DNA of 64,000 nt, from the NCBI GenBank assembly GCA_034770075.1, contig CM068386.1, forward strand, positions 41,453,990 through 41,517,989, given 5' to 3'. Source of the DNA: Aralia elata. Its lineage: Eukaryota > Streptophyta > Magnoliopsida > Apiales > Araliaceae. Position numbers and translations under genes: made by a program. A model generated the notes under the pieces. That model made no database searches, was not told the origin of the DNA, and saw only the letters and a list, made by a program, of their open reading frames with translations. Shown here piece by piece: positions 23,620 through 37,800 of this stretch (the stretch's first letter is position 1; each line of letters begins with the position of its first letter).

Positions 23620-24121
23620 TCAACACTGCTGGGTTTCAAACTTCAAAGATATGCCCATGCTAAAAAGCTCCTGGCAGAGTAACTTTGCCCCATAAGGCAC
23701 ATTCACTTTTACAATGTCTTCCGTAGTCTCGCAGTAGCGGCAATATGGACCCCGAATCTTGCGCCCACCCATCACCGCTCGTTGGATAACATTTGCTGTA
23801 TGCTTGCACTTCCGACAAATGTGCATCTGTGAGGAGTCGCTGAGCGTGAAGAGGCGTTCGTGCAGATTGGCTGATGCTCCGTGGGCTATAAGGCAATCGC
23901 GCTCCATCTCCCCGAACTTGACTCCTCCAAAACGCTTCCGGTCAGCAACTGGTTGTCTGGTGAGAGGATGAACGGGCCCAGTGTTCCGGAATTTGACCTT
24001 GTCTTCAGCCATATGGGTCAAACGCTGGTAGCAGGTCGGGCCCATAAACACAAGGGAACGAATCATTTCACCAGTTCGACCATTGTAAACTCTCTCATTT
24101 CCCCATCTAGAAAATCCAGCC
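23620..24121 (-). CDS. NRPD2: NRPD2 coding exon 7
   Basis: 502 bases. The first base completes a Lys codon, then AGFSRWGNERVYNGRTG. It ends with the zinc-binding C-terminus and a TGA stop. Confidence 0.95.
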
Positions 24122-27100
24122 CTGCATACATGAACAAAAGCTAGTGAATCAGACTCGAGGCTTGTTGCTTTGTGGATCTGTCCCGAGTATCGAAAAGAAA
24201 TTTACCTTGTTTATTATCATATAAAACGAGGATAATAAAAGAAGATACAAAGAAACACAACAAATTAGTCTCTAAGTTGACATATCATTTCCTTCTTCGT
24301 TGTGGATCCTACCAACTTTCAAGGAACGTCAGTCATATTCTTAGAATTATTTAGCGACGAGAGAGAATGAGCTATAACAAGAATAATATCCGCTAGCAAT
24401 TTCTCTTTCCTATTTCAATTTCTCAGACCAACTAAATGAACCAAACAAGCGTGAAAGAATAAATCAACGATGAATCAAACAAAATAATTATGTGGAAAAC
24501 ATAAATATGCATTACTGAAGATGAATAGCACAGAGTACAAATGTATTACTTGTGGAGCTGGTCGGTTATGGCATCAATTGATAGTGTGGAAAAAGGGGTG
24601 GCATATTTTTGTTTACCCCCAAGGGCAATCCCTTTAGCCAAAGCACCCTCTAGAAGTTGACCAGGAGTTTGACGTGAAGGGAACGCATGTGGGTTTATCA
24701 CAATATCTGGAACTATCCCTTGTGCTGTGAAAGGGAAGTTCTCCTGCGACTCCAGAAAACCCAGAACACCCTTTTGCCCATGCATGCTTGAAAACTTGTC
24801 CCCAAGACATGGGGACCGAACCTAACACCATATAGTCAAGAGCGTAAGCGATTTTAAAGCAAACAACCATTTTTTTCTTCCAATAAGTAAGAAAAGCATA
24901 TTAAACGTGCAGAAAGGGGGGGGGGGGAACCCATGTACATGAAAGATATAAAGGTGACAGCAAGAGACAATTATTAGAGACCAATATTTATATCTAATTT
25001 ATGTCTCATCCATATCTATTATGATATATACATTCAGCCACTGCCAAAGGACACATTTATGATTTAATAATTTGCCTTTCACCTGACTAATCTTTAGCTG
25101 CTATAAAGCATCGTTATGTAAGAACTAGATACACATTATATAAAGTTTAAAAGCTAGTCATCAGAAACCGTAATGGAGCGTAAAATTTTCCGTTACTAAA
25201 GGTATTTATTATAAATTATAACCACCATATGGAGAATGAATGGGAAGTATTGGAGGACATCTTTCAAGTGAAATTTTTAATAAAGGTACTGTATGGTTTG
25301 AAAGGAATAAATGCATTTACTGAAGTGAACTGCATTTGATTACACAAACTTGCCTGTCTCAAAGATACTACAGCGAAGTTCTTTCCTTCATCATTTGCAG
25401 AAAGTACTACTTTCTGAACCATGCCTCTTTCAGTATGTTTCAGTTTTATACTCTGATCTACGCCTGATTCTGCATGTTTTCCAATAACAATATCACCAGT
25501 CTGCAGATTTGCACCGATGAATGGAAAACCATCCTCTTCCAGGCTGTCAACTCGTCCAACTTTACTTTGAATCTTTCCAAAGTTTATTGAGTCCTCCAAC
25601 TTTTGCTTGTTGACTAATGCTTCCTTGTTAAAAACATCAGATTTATAACTTCTAATGTGCTCTGATCGAAACATACCACGCTCTACTGAAGAGCGATTCA
25701 TTACTATGGAATCCTCTTGGTTATATCCAAGGTGAACATTGACAGCAACAATAGCACACTGCCCGTTATAGAATTCTGGCCTTGACAGCATCCCATTGTA
25801 ACCAGCATGATATTCAGGTTTTGCAAGACAATCAGAAAGCATTGTTCGGAAAAGCGGTTTTTGGGGATAGAATAACTGATGAGTATTAGTATCAACTCTG
25901 ATATTTGGATTTGTAGTAGAAAAACCGATAGCCTGATGAGAGTGCTTCTGAGATTGGTAGAGAACCCTTTTTGCATGATCATGATTTGCAAAGGGGATGA
26001 GTCCGCAGCTTAAACCTAACACAAATGACATGTCAAGTTCGCAGTGTGTATACTTCATGGGTGGATCTCCTCCATTTTCCTTCATGAGATATGTAATTTC
26101 CCATGCTGTGCGACAGTCTTCTTCTTCTTCAGATCCGATAAGCTCAACTACTCCATTGTCCAAAAGAGATTCAAATGAGTAATTTCCCCCTTTGAATAAT
26201 TTGATTTTCTTCAAATTGTTGACAACTAAAAGAGGCCTTAGGATCCGTCCAGCATCGCAAAATATGCGTATTTCTCCATGCTTCTCATCTCTTTTAATTT
26301 CCACCTACAAGAAAAACAACTACAATGATTCAGACCACGACTTAAAATAGTGCGTACTCACGCCACACACACAGAGAGATGTACAAAAAGTGTCTATAAG
26401 TGTGTTACCAAATTAAAGTAGAAGTCCTTCAAACTGAAACTTAATTCAAACACAATCTTATACTTCACGTAAGAAGCAACCATTCTCAGTACAAAGAGGT
26501 AAATTATGTCTCGTACATTAGCAGTTGCTACTTTGAAATAAACAACAAAACAAGTAGGATGTCAAATCACTTGTCATAAATAAGAAAATACTAGAAACCA
26601 GAATACATATCAGAACAGGATAGGATCTGCCACTCGCTGCTTTGCTGAAAATGAACTTTCATGGAAAAAGCTTCATAACCTTGATGCAAGTTTGCCAGGG
26701 AGAAGCATTTATCTTGTGATGGAGCAAACAAAAGGGAAGCGAAATTACTTTCCTGCCCACCAAAGTTAGTTAGTTGTTGCACTAAATTAGAGTTCAATTA
26801 ACAGTATCAGCTGTCAAACTGGTTTGACTAAGCTTTATTTGGTACAAGTATCTGGTGATGCACAAAGCAAAAGTTATACAGACCGCTTAAGTTACCCACA
26901 AAAATAATATCAAAAAGTAAGAACCTAAGAGGCTAAGACACCAGGATTCGGATTCGAGAATTTGGGTTCACCATATGGGGGATTCAGTTGTTCACCAAAT
27001 CTCAAAAAATGAGAATTTGGGGATTCGGCACATATATTAAATAGAGCAGAAGAATATCTTGCACATGAAAACCAAAGTCAACGCACACGAAGCCATTTGC

Positions 27101-28105
27101 CCTTCAAAGGCTCACTTGCATTTATAAATAGTTGGGATATTCCTGATTACGAAAAGCAATGCAAGCACATTTTGTAGCAAAAATAGAATAAAATTATATG
27201 CATTAATGTTAGTCAGAGTAAATGAATAGCACAAGCACATTTGCGTTCATAAATGTATTCGTGATACAGTTCTACCAATCTATTATCTCAAAGCTAGTCA
27301 GTATTACAAATCCAAATCATAAATGGTTCATGTTCTTCGTAAAAGACACAACAGAGATACTAGAACCCAAATATGTTGAAACAAAAACTTTTGCATGTGA
27401 AAAATAAGAGAGAACCTGGTGTGGAATTTCTTTTCTGCGTCTTAGACTTCTCAAGTCTGCAACAAATGGAGCTGAATCTTCACATACTCCAACTAATTCT
27501 CCATCCAGGAAAATATTGTCCTTTCCATGAAGTGAAGTTGAAGTATCATCTACTAATTCCTCCATCCCACACTCGAGCAATTTGTCAAGAAACTGCTCCG
27601 AAACACTTGTACTAACTAGCCCGGTGCTGGCTAAATTTTTTATTAACCCGCAATTTTCTCCATCTGGAGTAGAGAGAAAACATATCTTTCCCCAATGGGA
27701 AGGGTGCCTGCATCCAGAATTATAAATACACATGATTACATGCTTTCTAAAACTACAAAACTCCTATTAAAATATGTCAGGGAATGATTAAGAACTCTAC
27801 CCAAAGGAAATGAGGAAAAGAATTAAAGAACTAAAAGCATGACAAGGGTGCTTGTCATGTTCCCAGCTAAAAGGCAGAACAGAAGCAGCAGACAACACTT
27901 ATAAGGAGTACACAATAGAAAATTGATAGAGATATAGTTTGGTTGAGTCTGTCCTTATAGCAAAATGTCAATTTATGGCAGTAAATGATAGAAAATAAGT
28001 GCAAGTGACACTTCAATCTAGCTTTCCAGTTTAGAAGCCAAATTTAAAGTTCTCTCAGCTGGTAGAACCCGTACAAATCTAGTTTTATTTTTTTAGCAAG
28101 CATCT

Positions 28106-28137
<32 letters not shown>

Positions 28138-28836
28138 CCCCCCCCCCCTCCCCCCACAACCCCAAAAAAAAAAAACCATTCAATGTCTCATTTCTTCCCC
28201 AGAGGACCCTAACCAAGTGTGTGGTGGGGGTGGGGGGGAGGTAACCCGGTGCATCTTTGTGAGAAAAATGATATCTGGAATTTGACCCAGAAAAAGCAGA
28301 GATTTAATTACCAATCTAACTCGTTTTTGCAAGATAATCATTTATGGGCTCTGGGAAAAACATAGTTTGCTGATAAAAGAATATTGAGAATTTAATTAAC
28401 TAGGATATTTATTTCTTGGAGGTGCATTTGTGTGTTGGATGGGGAGAGAATGAAAAATAATAGTAACTACATAGTCCCCATTTCAAAACTTCCAAAAAAT
28501 TATAGGAGTAGGAAGATAAAAATAAGGACAGTATTTCTCATATGCTTCCCTGTACAAGGAAACCTAGCGAGTTGAGACATTTTTTACTCCCTCCATTCCA
28601 AAATAATACTCCCTCCATTCCAAAATATCATATCATTATTTACTTTTTGATGTCAATTTGAGACATTTTCAAACTCAAGAGGACATATATTCCTTAAATT
28701 TTAGTCAATACAACATAAATATTGTAAACTATCTAAAGAGTACTACTAATATAGAATTTATTGTTTCGTATTGTTAACAACAATGGTGAAACTACATAGA
28801 GTCGGGGGTGGGACATGGCCCCACCCCAAATTTTTT

Positions 28837-28872
<36 letters not shown>

Positions 28873-31800
28873 CATTATGTAAATGTTAAGACTTTTTAAT
28901 CTCATTTCTTTACTAAATATTATTTACTCATGTGGACAAAAAACCAATTAGTAGTTCAAAGCTATTGTTGAAAAATTATTTAGATAATAAACAATTTAAT
29001 AAATAAACTGTTTATTAAGAACCAAGCAATTGTGCGTTGACTCAAGGACTTCTTGGAACACAAAACGATTGATACAATTACACTGAATTACATAAGTACA
29101 ATTTTTAATAACACGGAACTAAAAATTGTTTCTAACTACAACAATTCTAGTAACATGAGACTAGAAATTGTTTACAAATATTATAATAGGCTATTCCTAC
29201 CTTACAAAATCTCTTGACGATACGCCTGGCAGGTGTCTAATTCTACTCCTAGGATAAATACTCTGAAAAGAGTTCTGTTCTGTTGTTTGTTGATGATAAA
29301 TTTGTGTGTTTTTCTGATCTGGATGTGGTCATTTATAATTACTTCACCTCTTGATAGTTTGCATAACTTCCATGGCCATGATATTCTCAACTTTTTAAAA
29401 CTGCAGATTAATGAGAGTCAGGAGATTAACCGCTTCAAGTACTTAGTCGCTTCAATTTTATCTGACACCTGTCGTTACCATATTGATCCTCCAGTAAGGT
29501 CCATGATGCCCTTAATAAATACTTGTTTCATAAAAGATTTTTTAAGTCTTTCTTTTTTATTTATATTTTATTAATAAATCGATAAAATATAGGTACTCAA
29601 CACATGCCCCCTTTATCGTATTAAATAAATCTGTCTTTATTTTGGCGCGAGAAAGGAACTGAAATTTAGAATCTAAACCTGCTAAGAAGAAATCAAAACC
29701 TGTCAAGGAAGTTAACAGTTGGTTTAAGTTCCCCCTTTCTTATTTCTAGTAGCGTTTTGGTTTACTTTAGATTTATTTAGGCAAGTATTTAACAGCTAAA
29801 GTTAGGACTTCATGTAAATACTTTCCTTTTTATATAAGTCTTTAGGTTATGCCCATTTTTGTGGTAAACCTTAACTTTTGTTTGGTAAATTAGTTATTCG
29901 ATAGGTGTATCTGGAATTTCATATGTATCCCACATTCTTGGATAGTAATTTTTTAGGTACTTTCTTTTGATGGACTTTCGATGGATATTCCCTTCATAGA
30001 ACTAAGTATGTAGGCTGCACCTTTAAGGACCTGATGAACTTTTAATGGCCCTCCCCAGATAAGAGACCATTTTCCTAACTCAAGGGATTTTGTTCCCAAA
30101 AGCAAAATGACTTTCCAGACCAAATCGCCAAGTTGGAAGGACCTGAGCTTTACCTTCCAAACCAACTCACCAGGTTAGACGGACATGAACTTTACCTTCC
30201 AGACCAACTCGCTAGGTTGGAAGGGCCTTAGAAGGACCTGAACTTTACCTTCCAGACCAACTCGCCAGGTTAGAAGGACATGAATTTTACCTTCCACACC
30301 AACTCGCCAGGTTGGAAGGACATGAATTTTACCTTCCAGACCAACTCGCCAAGTTGGAAGGACCTGAGCTTTACCTTCCAGACCAACTTGTCAAGTTGGA
30401 AAGACTTGAAATTTGTCTTCCAGTCCAACTCGACAGGTTGGAGGATTTAAACTTTGCCTTTCGTTCCAACTCGGCGGGTTGGAAGGACTTAAACTTTGCC
30501 TTCCAGTCCAACTCGACAGGTTGGAAGGATTTAAACTGTCTTCCAGTCCAACTCGACAAGTTGAAAAGACTTGAACTTTACCTTCCAAACCAACTCGACA
30601 GGTTGGAAGGACTTGGATTTTTGCCTTTTTTTGTATACTCCCTCTGTCCCGTAATAAACGTCCTAGTTTGACTTTCATAGTCAAATTGACCATTTTTAAA
30701 ATTTATAAATCTTTAAAAAAATTCAAGATATACGCCTAGAGATTATGATCATAATAAACTACGAAGAATATACTACTAATGTCAAGTTTCATAATTTAAA
30801 AATTCTACATAGATATTTTTAATTATTTATTTTTAAAATGGTCAATTTGACCACTAAAGTCAAACTAGGGCGTTTATTATGGGAAGGAGGGAGTACGATC
30901 TTACTACTTTGTCCTTATCCATTTGTAAATTGTTTAGGGCATCATATCTTTTGTCATCCAAGTCCACTAAGTTGGCTTTTAATGAATCAAGATAATCACA
31001 TGTTGGAACATTGTTTTGTTCTAACATTCCAAGGAATTTAACAGTGATCTTGGCAGGTAAGACTGCCTCTTCCTGATCTTCTTTCGTAATAAAATCCCAC
31101 CTAATTGTCATGGGCTCGACAGGTTGAACCGTTGGCCCCTTGTCTTCTTCAGGGATATTCAATTCTCTTTCAGCTATTTGAACAGTAATCTCGACAGGTA
31201 AGACTGCCTCTTCCTGATCTTTTGTCGTAATAAATTCCCACCTAGTTGTTGAACCGTTGCCCCCTTGTCTTATTCTTCACTCCTTTATATAGGAGTATCA
31301 TAAATCTTTCATCCTCCCATATCGCTAGGTCCATAAGTGGATCTGGAAACATTAGGTTGAGGTCGGTATGTAGCCACATATGGCTGTGTGACATATACTG
31401 GTGTCCAAAAACCTGGCGGCTAATCAGGATTTACCCTATTAGGTTGTACAGACACATTTGTATCATCTGCTGACGACATTGATTGAACAATCATTCTTAA
31501 TATGTTCAAAATTTCAGTAGTTTTCTTATAACATCCATGAATTCCTTTCTAACGTTACGCATTTCTTGTCGTAAATCAAATGGACGTACCATTATTTGCA
31601 GCGTTTCCAATTACTGGTCCCACTAGGCGTGCCAATTCAACATGTGGACAAAAAGCCAATTATTAGTTCAATGTTATTGTTGAAAAATTATTTAGACAAT
31701 AAACAATTTGATAAATAAACTGTTTATTAAGAACCAGGCAATTGTGTATTCTATGACTTAGACTCGAGGACTTCTTGGAACACAAAACGATTGGTACAAT

Positions 31801-34800
31801 TAAACTTACACAAGTATAATTTTTAGTAACACAGGACTAAAAATTGTTTCTAACTACAACAATTCTAGTAACACGGGACTAGAAATTGTTTACAAAGATT
31901 TTAATAGGTTATTCCTACCTTACAAAACCTCATGGCGATACGCCCAACATGTGCCTAATTCTACTCCTAGGTTAAATACTCTGAAAAGAGTTTTGTTCTG
32001 TTGTTTGTTGATGATGAGTTCGTGTGTTTTTCTGATCTGGATGTGGCCATTTATAATTACTTCACCTCCTGATAGTTTGCATAACCTCCATTGCCCATGA
32101 TCTTCTCAACTTCTTGAAACTGCAGGTTAGTGGGAGTCAGGAGATTAACCACTTCAAGCACTCAATCACTTCAATTTTATCTAACAAATGTCGTTATTGA
32201 CACCTGTCGTTACCATATTGGTCCTCCAGTAAGGTCCATGATCCCCTAATAAATACTTGTGGGATTTCATAACTTAAAAGTTATTTAAGTCTTTCTCTTT
32301 TATTTATATTTTATCAATAAATTGATAAAAATTTAAACTATGGGTACTCAACAACTCCATATAATTTATTTGAATAAAATTTGGTAGTAAATTGCAGGCG
32401 ATGATATATATTAACATAGCAACAAAGATGGGCACATGGTAAACATCATTTTGAACAAATATATTCTTTATTTTAAAGTTGTGGAAGGCCATACTAATTT
32501 TAATAGTGAGACAACATTGCTTAAAAGAATAAAATTGACTCAAAACCTTGTTGCTATGTTAATATCAATACCCTATATTATATAAAGTATTATTACAATT
32601 AATTATTACTGTCTCTCACTCGATGATAAAAAAAATGACGTAATTTTGTGTAAAATATTCCTTTTATATTTATATACTCTCTATTTTTAAATTAAAGTAT
32701 TTTTTGACTTTTTAAAATTAGTTTTCAAAATCCGTAAATTCAAATTGAATTGATTGTAGTATAAACAACTATAATTATTATAAATTAACTACAAACTATT
32801 ACTAATTATCATATTTGTTTCTTTCAATTTTGAATTTTATATTTTCAAATTGACTTGTATTTCTTTTTGGAACAGATAGTGTTTAGAAAAGAAATTGTTT
32901 GGAGTATTACTACGAGTATAGGTTAGTACTTTGACAGAGGTTGACATGTTCTAAAAAATGCGTAATTTAATTTAATTTATATTTTTTTTTGCTAAATTCG
33001 TAATTTAATTTTTACATGCACTTTAAACTTCTATTAATTATAATGATTTGTTTATAAAGATTTTGCCCCCTCCTGAAATAAAATTCTGGTGCTGCCACCA
33101 AGTAACGAGTCGTATCAATTTTAAATTTGAAAATATTCCAAATTGACTTTCAAAAGTCAATAATAATCTTTATAATTTGGATCGGAGGGAGTATATACTA
33201 TAAGAACTACAGTAACTATTCAATTCTATGGGGCGGGGGGCGGGGGGAGGGGGGGTTAAGAATAGACACTCCTGCACCAATCTCTGGATGGAATAGAAAT
33301 AGACGTCTCGGGGGGTTAAGAATAGACACTCCTGCACCAATCTCTGGATGGAATAGAAATAGACGTCTCTGCTATAATTGTGTCAAATTGGTTTGCCATT
33401 TAGGTACCATATTGTCACTCATATGCCAATATAGAAGGAAAAGATAGAAGAATATAGATACAAAATAAAATATAAATAATAATACCTAGAACCTCAGACC
33501 TCCACCCAAGCAGACACCTAAAAGGGCTCACATTGGTAATTCATCAACATAAGAAGTTTTTATTAGTTAGATCATTAAAATTTGTCAGGTAATAATTAGG
33601 AAAATGACAACCAACCCTCCCTCCCCCTCCCACTATTTTTTTTCATTTCTTTTTAGATAAGTAAATATATGTTCAAAGAGGCACCAAGGGGGTGCCACAC
33701 ATGTACTGTAAATCTGTAATGGAGTTACAGAAGTATAGGGCAAAGCGTGAACCACCACGATGCATCATAACACTACTATTATAGTATGGTAAGAAAGAAA
33801 GATCAGCCTTTCAACCGATAAATAAGAACCCCGAAGAGCTTCTTTTGCTAAACTCGAGCAGTTTCGAGAAAAGGGGCAAAAAGAATCATTGCACTTCACT
33901 ATTACTATGTGAGCTACCTCTCTGTTGAGTTCAAGTCCGTCTCTACTAGCCCTACGAACAACTACAACAACTGTTGTTGTGATCCGTTTGCCAGAACCAA
34001 GGGGTCTTTCCGTAAAGCTAAATCGCTTAAAGTCCAGACGCATCATGGTACTCTTTCTACCACTATATTAATAGCTATATTAATAGTAATATAGAGATGT
34101 TTTCAAAATGAATAGTTAATCGATATAGAACACTCATGGATAAAAAATTTTGAACCACGTATTATAAAATTAAAAAAAAGGGGGAAAAAAGACCTCATAT
34201 ATTCACACAAAAATAGAACTATAAAAGAAAATAAAAATGGATGAACTGATTAAAAAACAACAAAAGCAATAGATGAACTTGGAAAACACTTTGTTTTGCC
34301 AGAAAAACAAAATACACGAGAATAAGTATTTAATATGCATAATAGAATGCTCTCTTTTGTCGAAATATCTACAATTCCTTTCCTTCCAAAACACCACCAT
34401 AAGCCGCGGGGATCAGGCGAGACGCGACGATAGTTGACCGCCAAGACACCTAAGCGATAAGGTGTCCGCCATGGCGTCCATATGGCGACAAGTCGTTAAC
34501 AATGTGCAATTTATACTTTATTTATTTTACTTCTATATTGAACAATAAAATTTTATATACATTAAAACTCAAAACATAATAACTAACTTTATGGAATACA
34601 ACTAAAAATACAAATATATGAATACTTCGCAATCAAAATTCAAAAATAAAACACTTGACATTAAAAACTAGTAGATAAGTCAACAAACACTACGTAAAAA
34701 ATAAAGAATCAACCAAGTCAACACCCATCATACATTACAAGTTTAATAAGTACTAAAATTACATCACCTAGCAAGTCCATGGGTTATGATAAGTCATGGG

Positions 34801-37800
34801 TAAAAAATGACTTAATCACTTAACTTGGGTCAGCTACCAAGGCGTGAGCCTTGGCAGATCGGCGTCCAAGACGTCACCTTGTCCTTCTCTAGTGCCAGGA
34901 CGCCTAGTCATCGCCTAGGCGACGTCATGGCGATACCATGACAAACTATGGTGGGGATCATGCCCAAATAGAACAGTTCCGCTTAGAAATTCTAACGCCC
35001 TTCCAAGCCCTCCAGAACTCTACCACAGATTCAAGCATCACACACCTCATCCCAGATCAATATCATCGACCATAGCCTCCTGACAAAATTGCAACGAAGT
35101 AACTAATTGATTCTCCTTTTTTTAAGATAATTTATTACCCTTACTGATCATGTTTCTACCAACAAGATAAGAACTAGCAGACATAGTTCATGATCACACC
35201 CAGTCATTACAATTTCAAATCTCATAACATATTACCAACCATTATGACCAGACAACATCAAAAAAAAATCTTTACAATTCAGGCAGCATCATAGCTACCA
35301 CTACCAAAACAAATGTTTTAAAAAAAAAATCTACAAATTAGAGGGTAGTAATAGTTTGAATTACTTACGGATATCTAGCATCACCAATTTTTCCTGTGTA
35401 TTCGACGCGCTGACGTGTTCTTCTCATTTCAGATACTGTTTGCAGTGGATTAGTTCGACTCAGATTTGCCACTACACCAGAGGTCTTTTCTGCTTTCTTG
35501 TATGGATGGGACCAAGCCCCAGTCGAAAATGCCCTAGAAAGTCCATTTGTAATGATTGATGAATCTAGATAGTGTTCAATTGGGTGCAAGGGACGATCTC
35601 CATAAAGATCTCTCTGCATAGACTTGATCATCCGCCTTTCAGCATGTTTAATATGTACTCTCAGCTCGCGTTCAAGCAACTCACCAGCCAGGTCTAACCG
35701 CTTGTTCCTAAAATCATCCCTGATATCAATTCTCCTGCGGCCAGTATAAGCCTTCAAAAGGCATTTCACCATATAGGCAAGAAAGCGGGCCTTTTGCTTG
35801 ATGCCAGTAAGCTTGGGGAACAAAAGCTTGCTAATGCACTCTTCAACAGATTCTTTAGGTGGAAACTGGCAACTTTTAAAAAGTTTTTCTACATAAATAA
35901 TAGCCCTTCCACCTCTGCGGAAGTCTTCACACTGCTTGTCAGCATTATGAATTGATGCAGTTAGAATGTTGACAATACTTCCATCTTCAAGATCAGCGTT
36001 AATCAAATCAACCACCTCTCTGTCAGAGGATACACCAAGGGCAAAAAACAACAACCAGATTGGCATCTCCGTCAAGAAAAACACCGTTAGAACTTTTTCT
36101 CCTCCCCCAATTTGTTCAATCTTAGGAGTGTCCACTAGTTTTACGTGCACTCTTTTCTTTATAAAATTATGACGGTACGAAGCAACCCAAGTAGGATTAT
36201 TAGACAACCAAAGCCTCTTCAAGCAGCTTTGCTCCTGTGCAACAAAGATCTGCAGCAAAATTGAGGAAATGTTACCACTAAGCATGCATACAAATTAAAA
36301 AATATAACAAACTAACTAACACATATTGGTGAGACAGAAGCCCATATGATAAAACCTGTACACAGATGCTGCTAAGTAGCTGAAACCTATCAGCACAACA
36401 GGAGCATATGAAAGTGACAGACTTTTTAATTCTGTTAATAGCTTATGTTAATCAATTTCAATCAAAAAAGTAAGCTTAAGTGCTTCAGTTCATTCCTTTA
36501 AATGATTAACAGTTACGATACAGAACACATCCAACTATACTCCACTCAATGCCTTTTATGCCATACTAGTTGGGACTTCAGCTACGCTAAAAATGAATCC
36601 ATACGAAAGCGTAAGTAGCTTCCTTGCCCCAAAGCCTATATGTAGTACTCCTCCTAAACAACTTTCCTAACCCAAATTGGATTCTAATAAGTTAACCATT
36701 AAAATTATAAATAATGTAAATTAATTAAATACAACTAGATTTTTATTTTATTTTCATGGGTGTCCTAAGCCTTTTATATTGCTCAAACTAAGTCTCACAC
36801 ACTCGTCCTGCATCAATTCTCCTCCACTAAAAAGAACTCAACTCCGTTGAGTTAAGAACATCAACACGAGGAATCACGCTAGCTCACCAAGGAACTCTTT
36901 GTGAGCTACAAAGTTGGCATGTTGATAATATAAGTAAGAGTTAACTTGGTGTTTCATTTAATAATCGAATAAGTATTAGCACGCACATCATGTTGTGTGA
37001 CGATTCGCAAATCTCATCCAGGACCCCTCCAGCCCCTATGCCAAAGCAGTTTAAGTGCAAGGAGGTCAGAGAAGAGGAGCTTACCGCACATCATGTTGTG
37101 TGACGATCTCATAGCCATGTACGTCCTAAGATAATGTGGCAACTCTTAAGGGGTAAAACATCACACATAACAGTATCTCGAAGCTTGCCAACAGAAAATG
37201 TGACCAAACATTTCTAAGTAACCCACAACTTTATATTGGTAATCCTACAACATCATATGGCTCCGGGTGAGGCTCCACCTTTAATCCAAGTTTGTTAACT
37301 GCGTCCTCGGAAATAAAATTAGTGCAACTCTCAGTATCAATTGTAAGAAAGCATAACTGTCCTGCACAATTGACTCTTGTCTAAAAAAAGGGTTTATCTA
37401 TATGGTTTTGAGTACTGGAAATTGTGTGACGATTTAGAATTGTCTGAAAGAAGCCTAGCAAATTTAAACACACATTATGAGTACATAGGTGTTGTTTCAA
37501 GTAGACCCCCAAGTATGATTCAAAAGATACTCTTATAATATTGCATATTGCTAGTGATATGGGAATTGGAGTTGTGTTAAAGATTAAGTATTGCTCAAAT
37601 GAAGCATGGCCTACTACAAGATCTACAAATCAAGAGGCACTACCAATTAGAAATTCAAGTTCCATAGAATTAAATTACCTATGTGATACAACATATATGA
37701 TTGACTATTTTGTGCTTAAGGCAAGGATTTTTTGCGTCTGACTCAACTAAACCAATAATCCAATAGTAACAAAACCAAACTTAATCTACCCAAGAAAATA

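Larger units (their letters stand above)
29953..31162 (-). pseudogene. Integrase-tail remnants of the intronic Ty3 element
   Basis: Right part (31162..30896, minus) ends with LDDKRYDALNNLQMDKDKVV, the helical linker seen before the integrase C-terminal domain of Ty3 elements. It is broken by a MITE, continues into a codon-phased minisatellite, and resumes at the left with SFQLGDLVWKV and GPLKVHQVLKGAAYILSS (30165..29953), the usual end of integrase. Not functional. Confidence 0.75.
28931..32353 (-). mobile_element. Internally deleted Ty3/gypsy element in NRPD2 intron 3
   Basis: Left LTR 28931..29602 (672 bp) and right LTR 31643..32353 (711 bp) are clear direct repeats, both TGTGGACA...CTCAACA on the + strand. 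On the minus strand a polypurine AAAGGGGGCATG precedes the left LTR, so the element is oriented minus, the same sense as the host gene. Flanks are ACTCA and ACTCC, a 4-of-5 target duplication. The 2-kb interior keeps an integrase C-terminal remnant, an integrase-linker remnant, and a gag-leader-like stretch; most of gag and pol are gone. LTRs differ by many substitutions and indels, so it is old. Confidence 0.85.
27708..35368 (-). other. NRPD2 intron 3, 7.7 kb and transposon-filled
   Basis: Contains CT/C runs at 28100..28155, an AT microsatellite at 28843..28870, a deleted Ty3 element (28931..32353) with a nested MITE, a perfect 60-bp tandem duplication (33251..33370), and a probable hAT-type element (34416..34952). 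CTCCCTCC-type MITE ends also occur near 28590..28625 and 33175..33193. The GGGGTGGG/CCCCACCCC block at 28803..28830 and CCCCCTCC near 33067 suggest a further broken element around the Ty3 element; that is tentative. Confidence 0.85.

Noticed and set aside
30312..30693. Leu-rich frame on the + strand and two minus frames in the 42-bp array
   Set aside because: The repeat unit is divisible by three, so all frames stay open; only the minus-strand frame matching the integrase tail has biological meaning, and it is broken.
28609..33193. A single MITE split by the Ty3 element
   Set aside because: CTCCCTCC-type ends occur on both sides, but their inner sequences do not pair well enough to claim one element.
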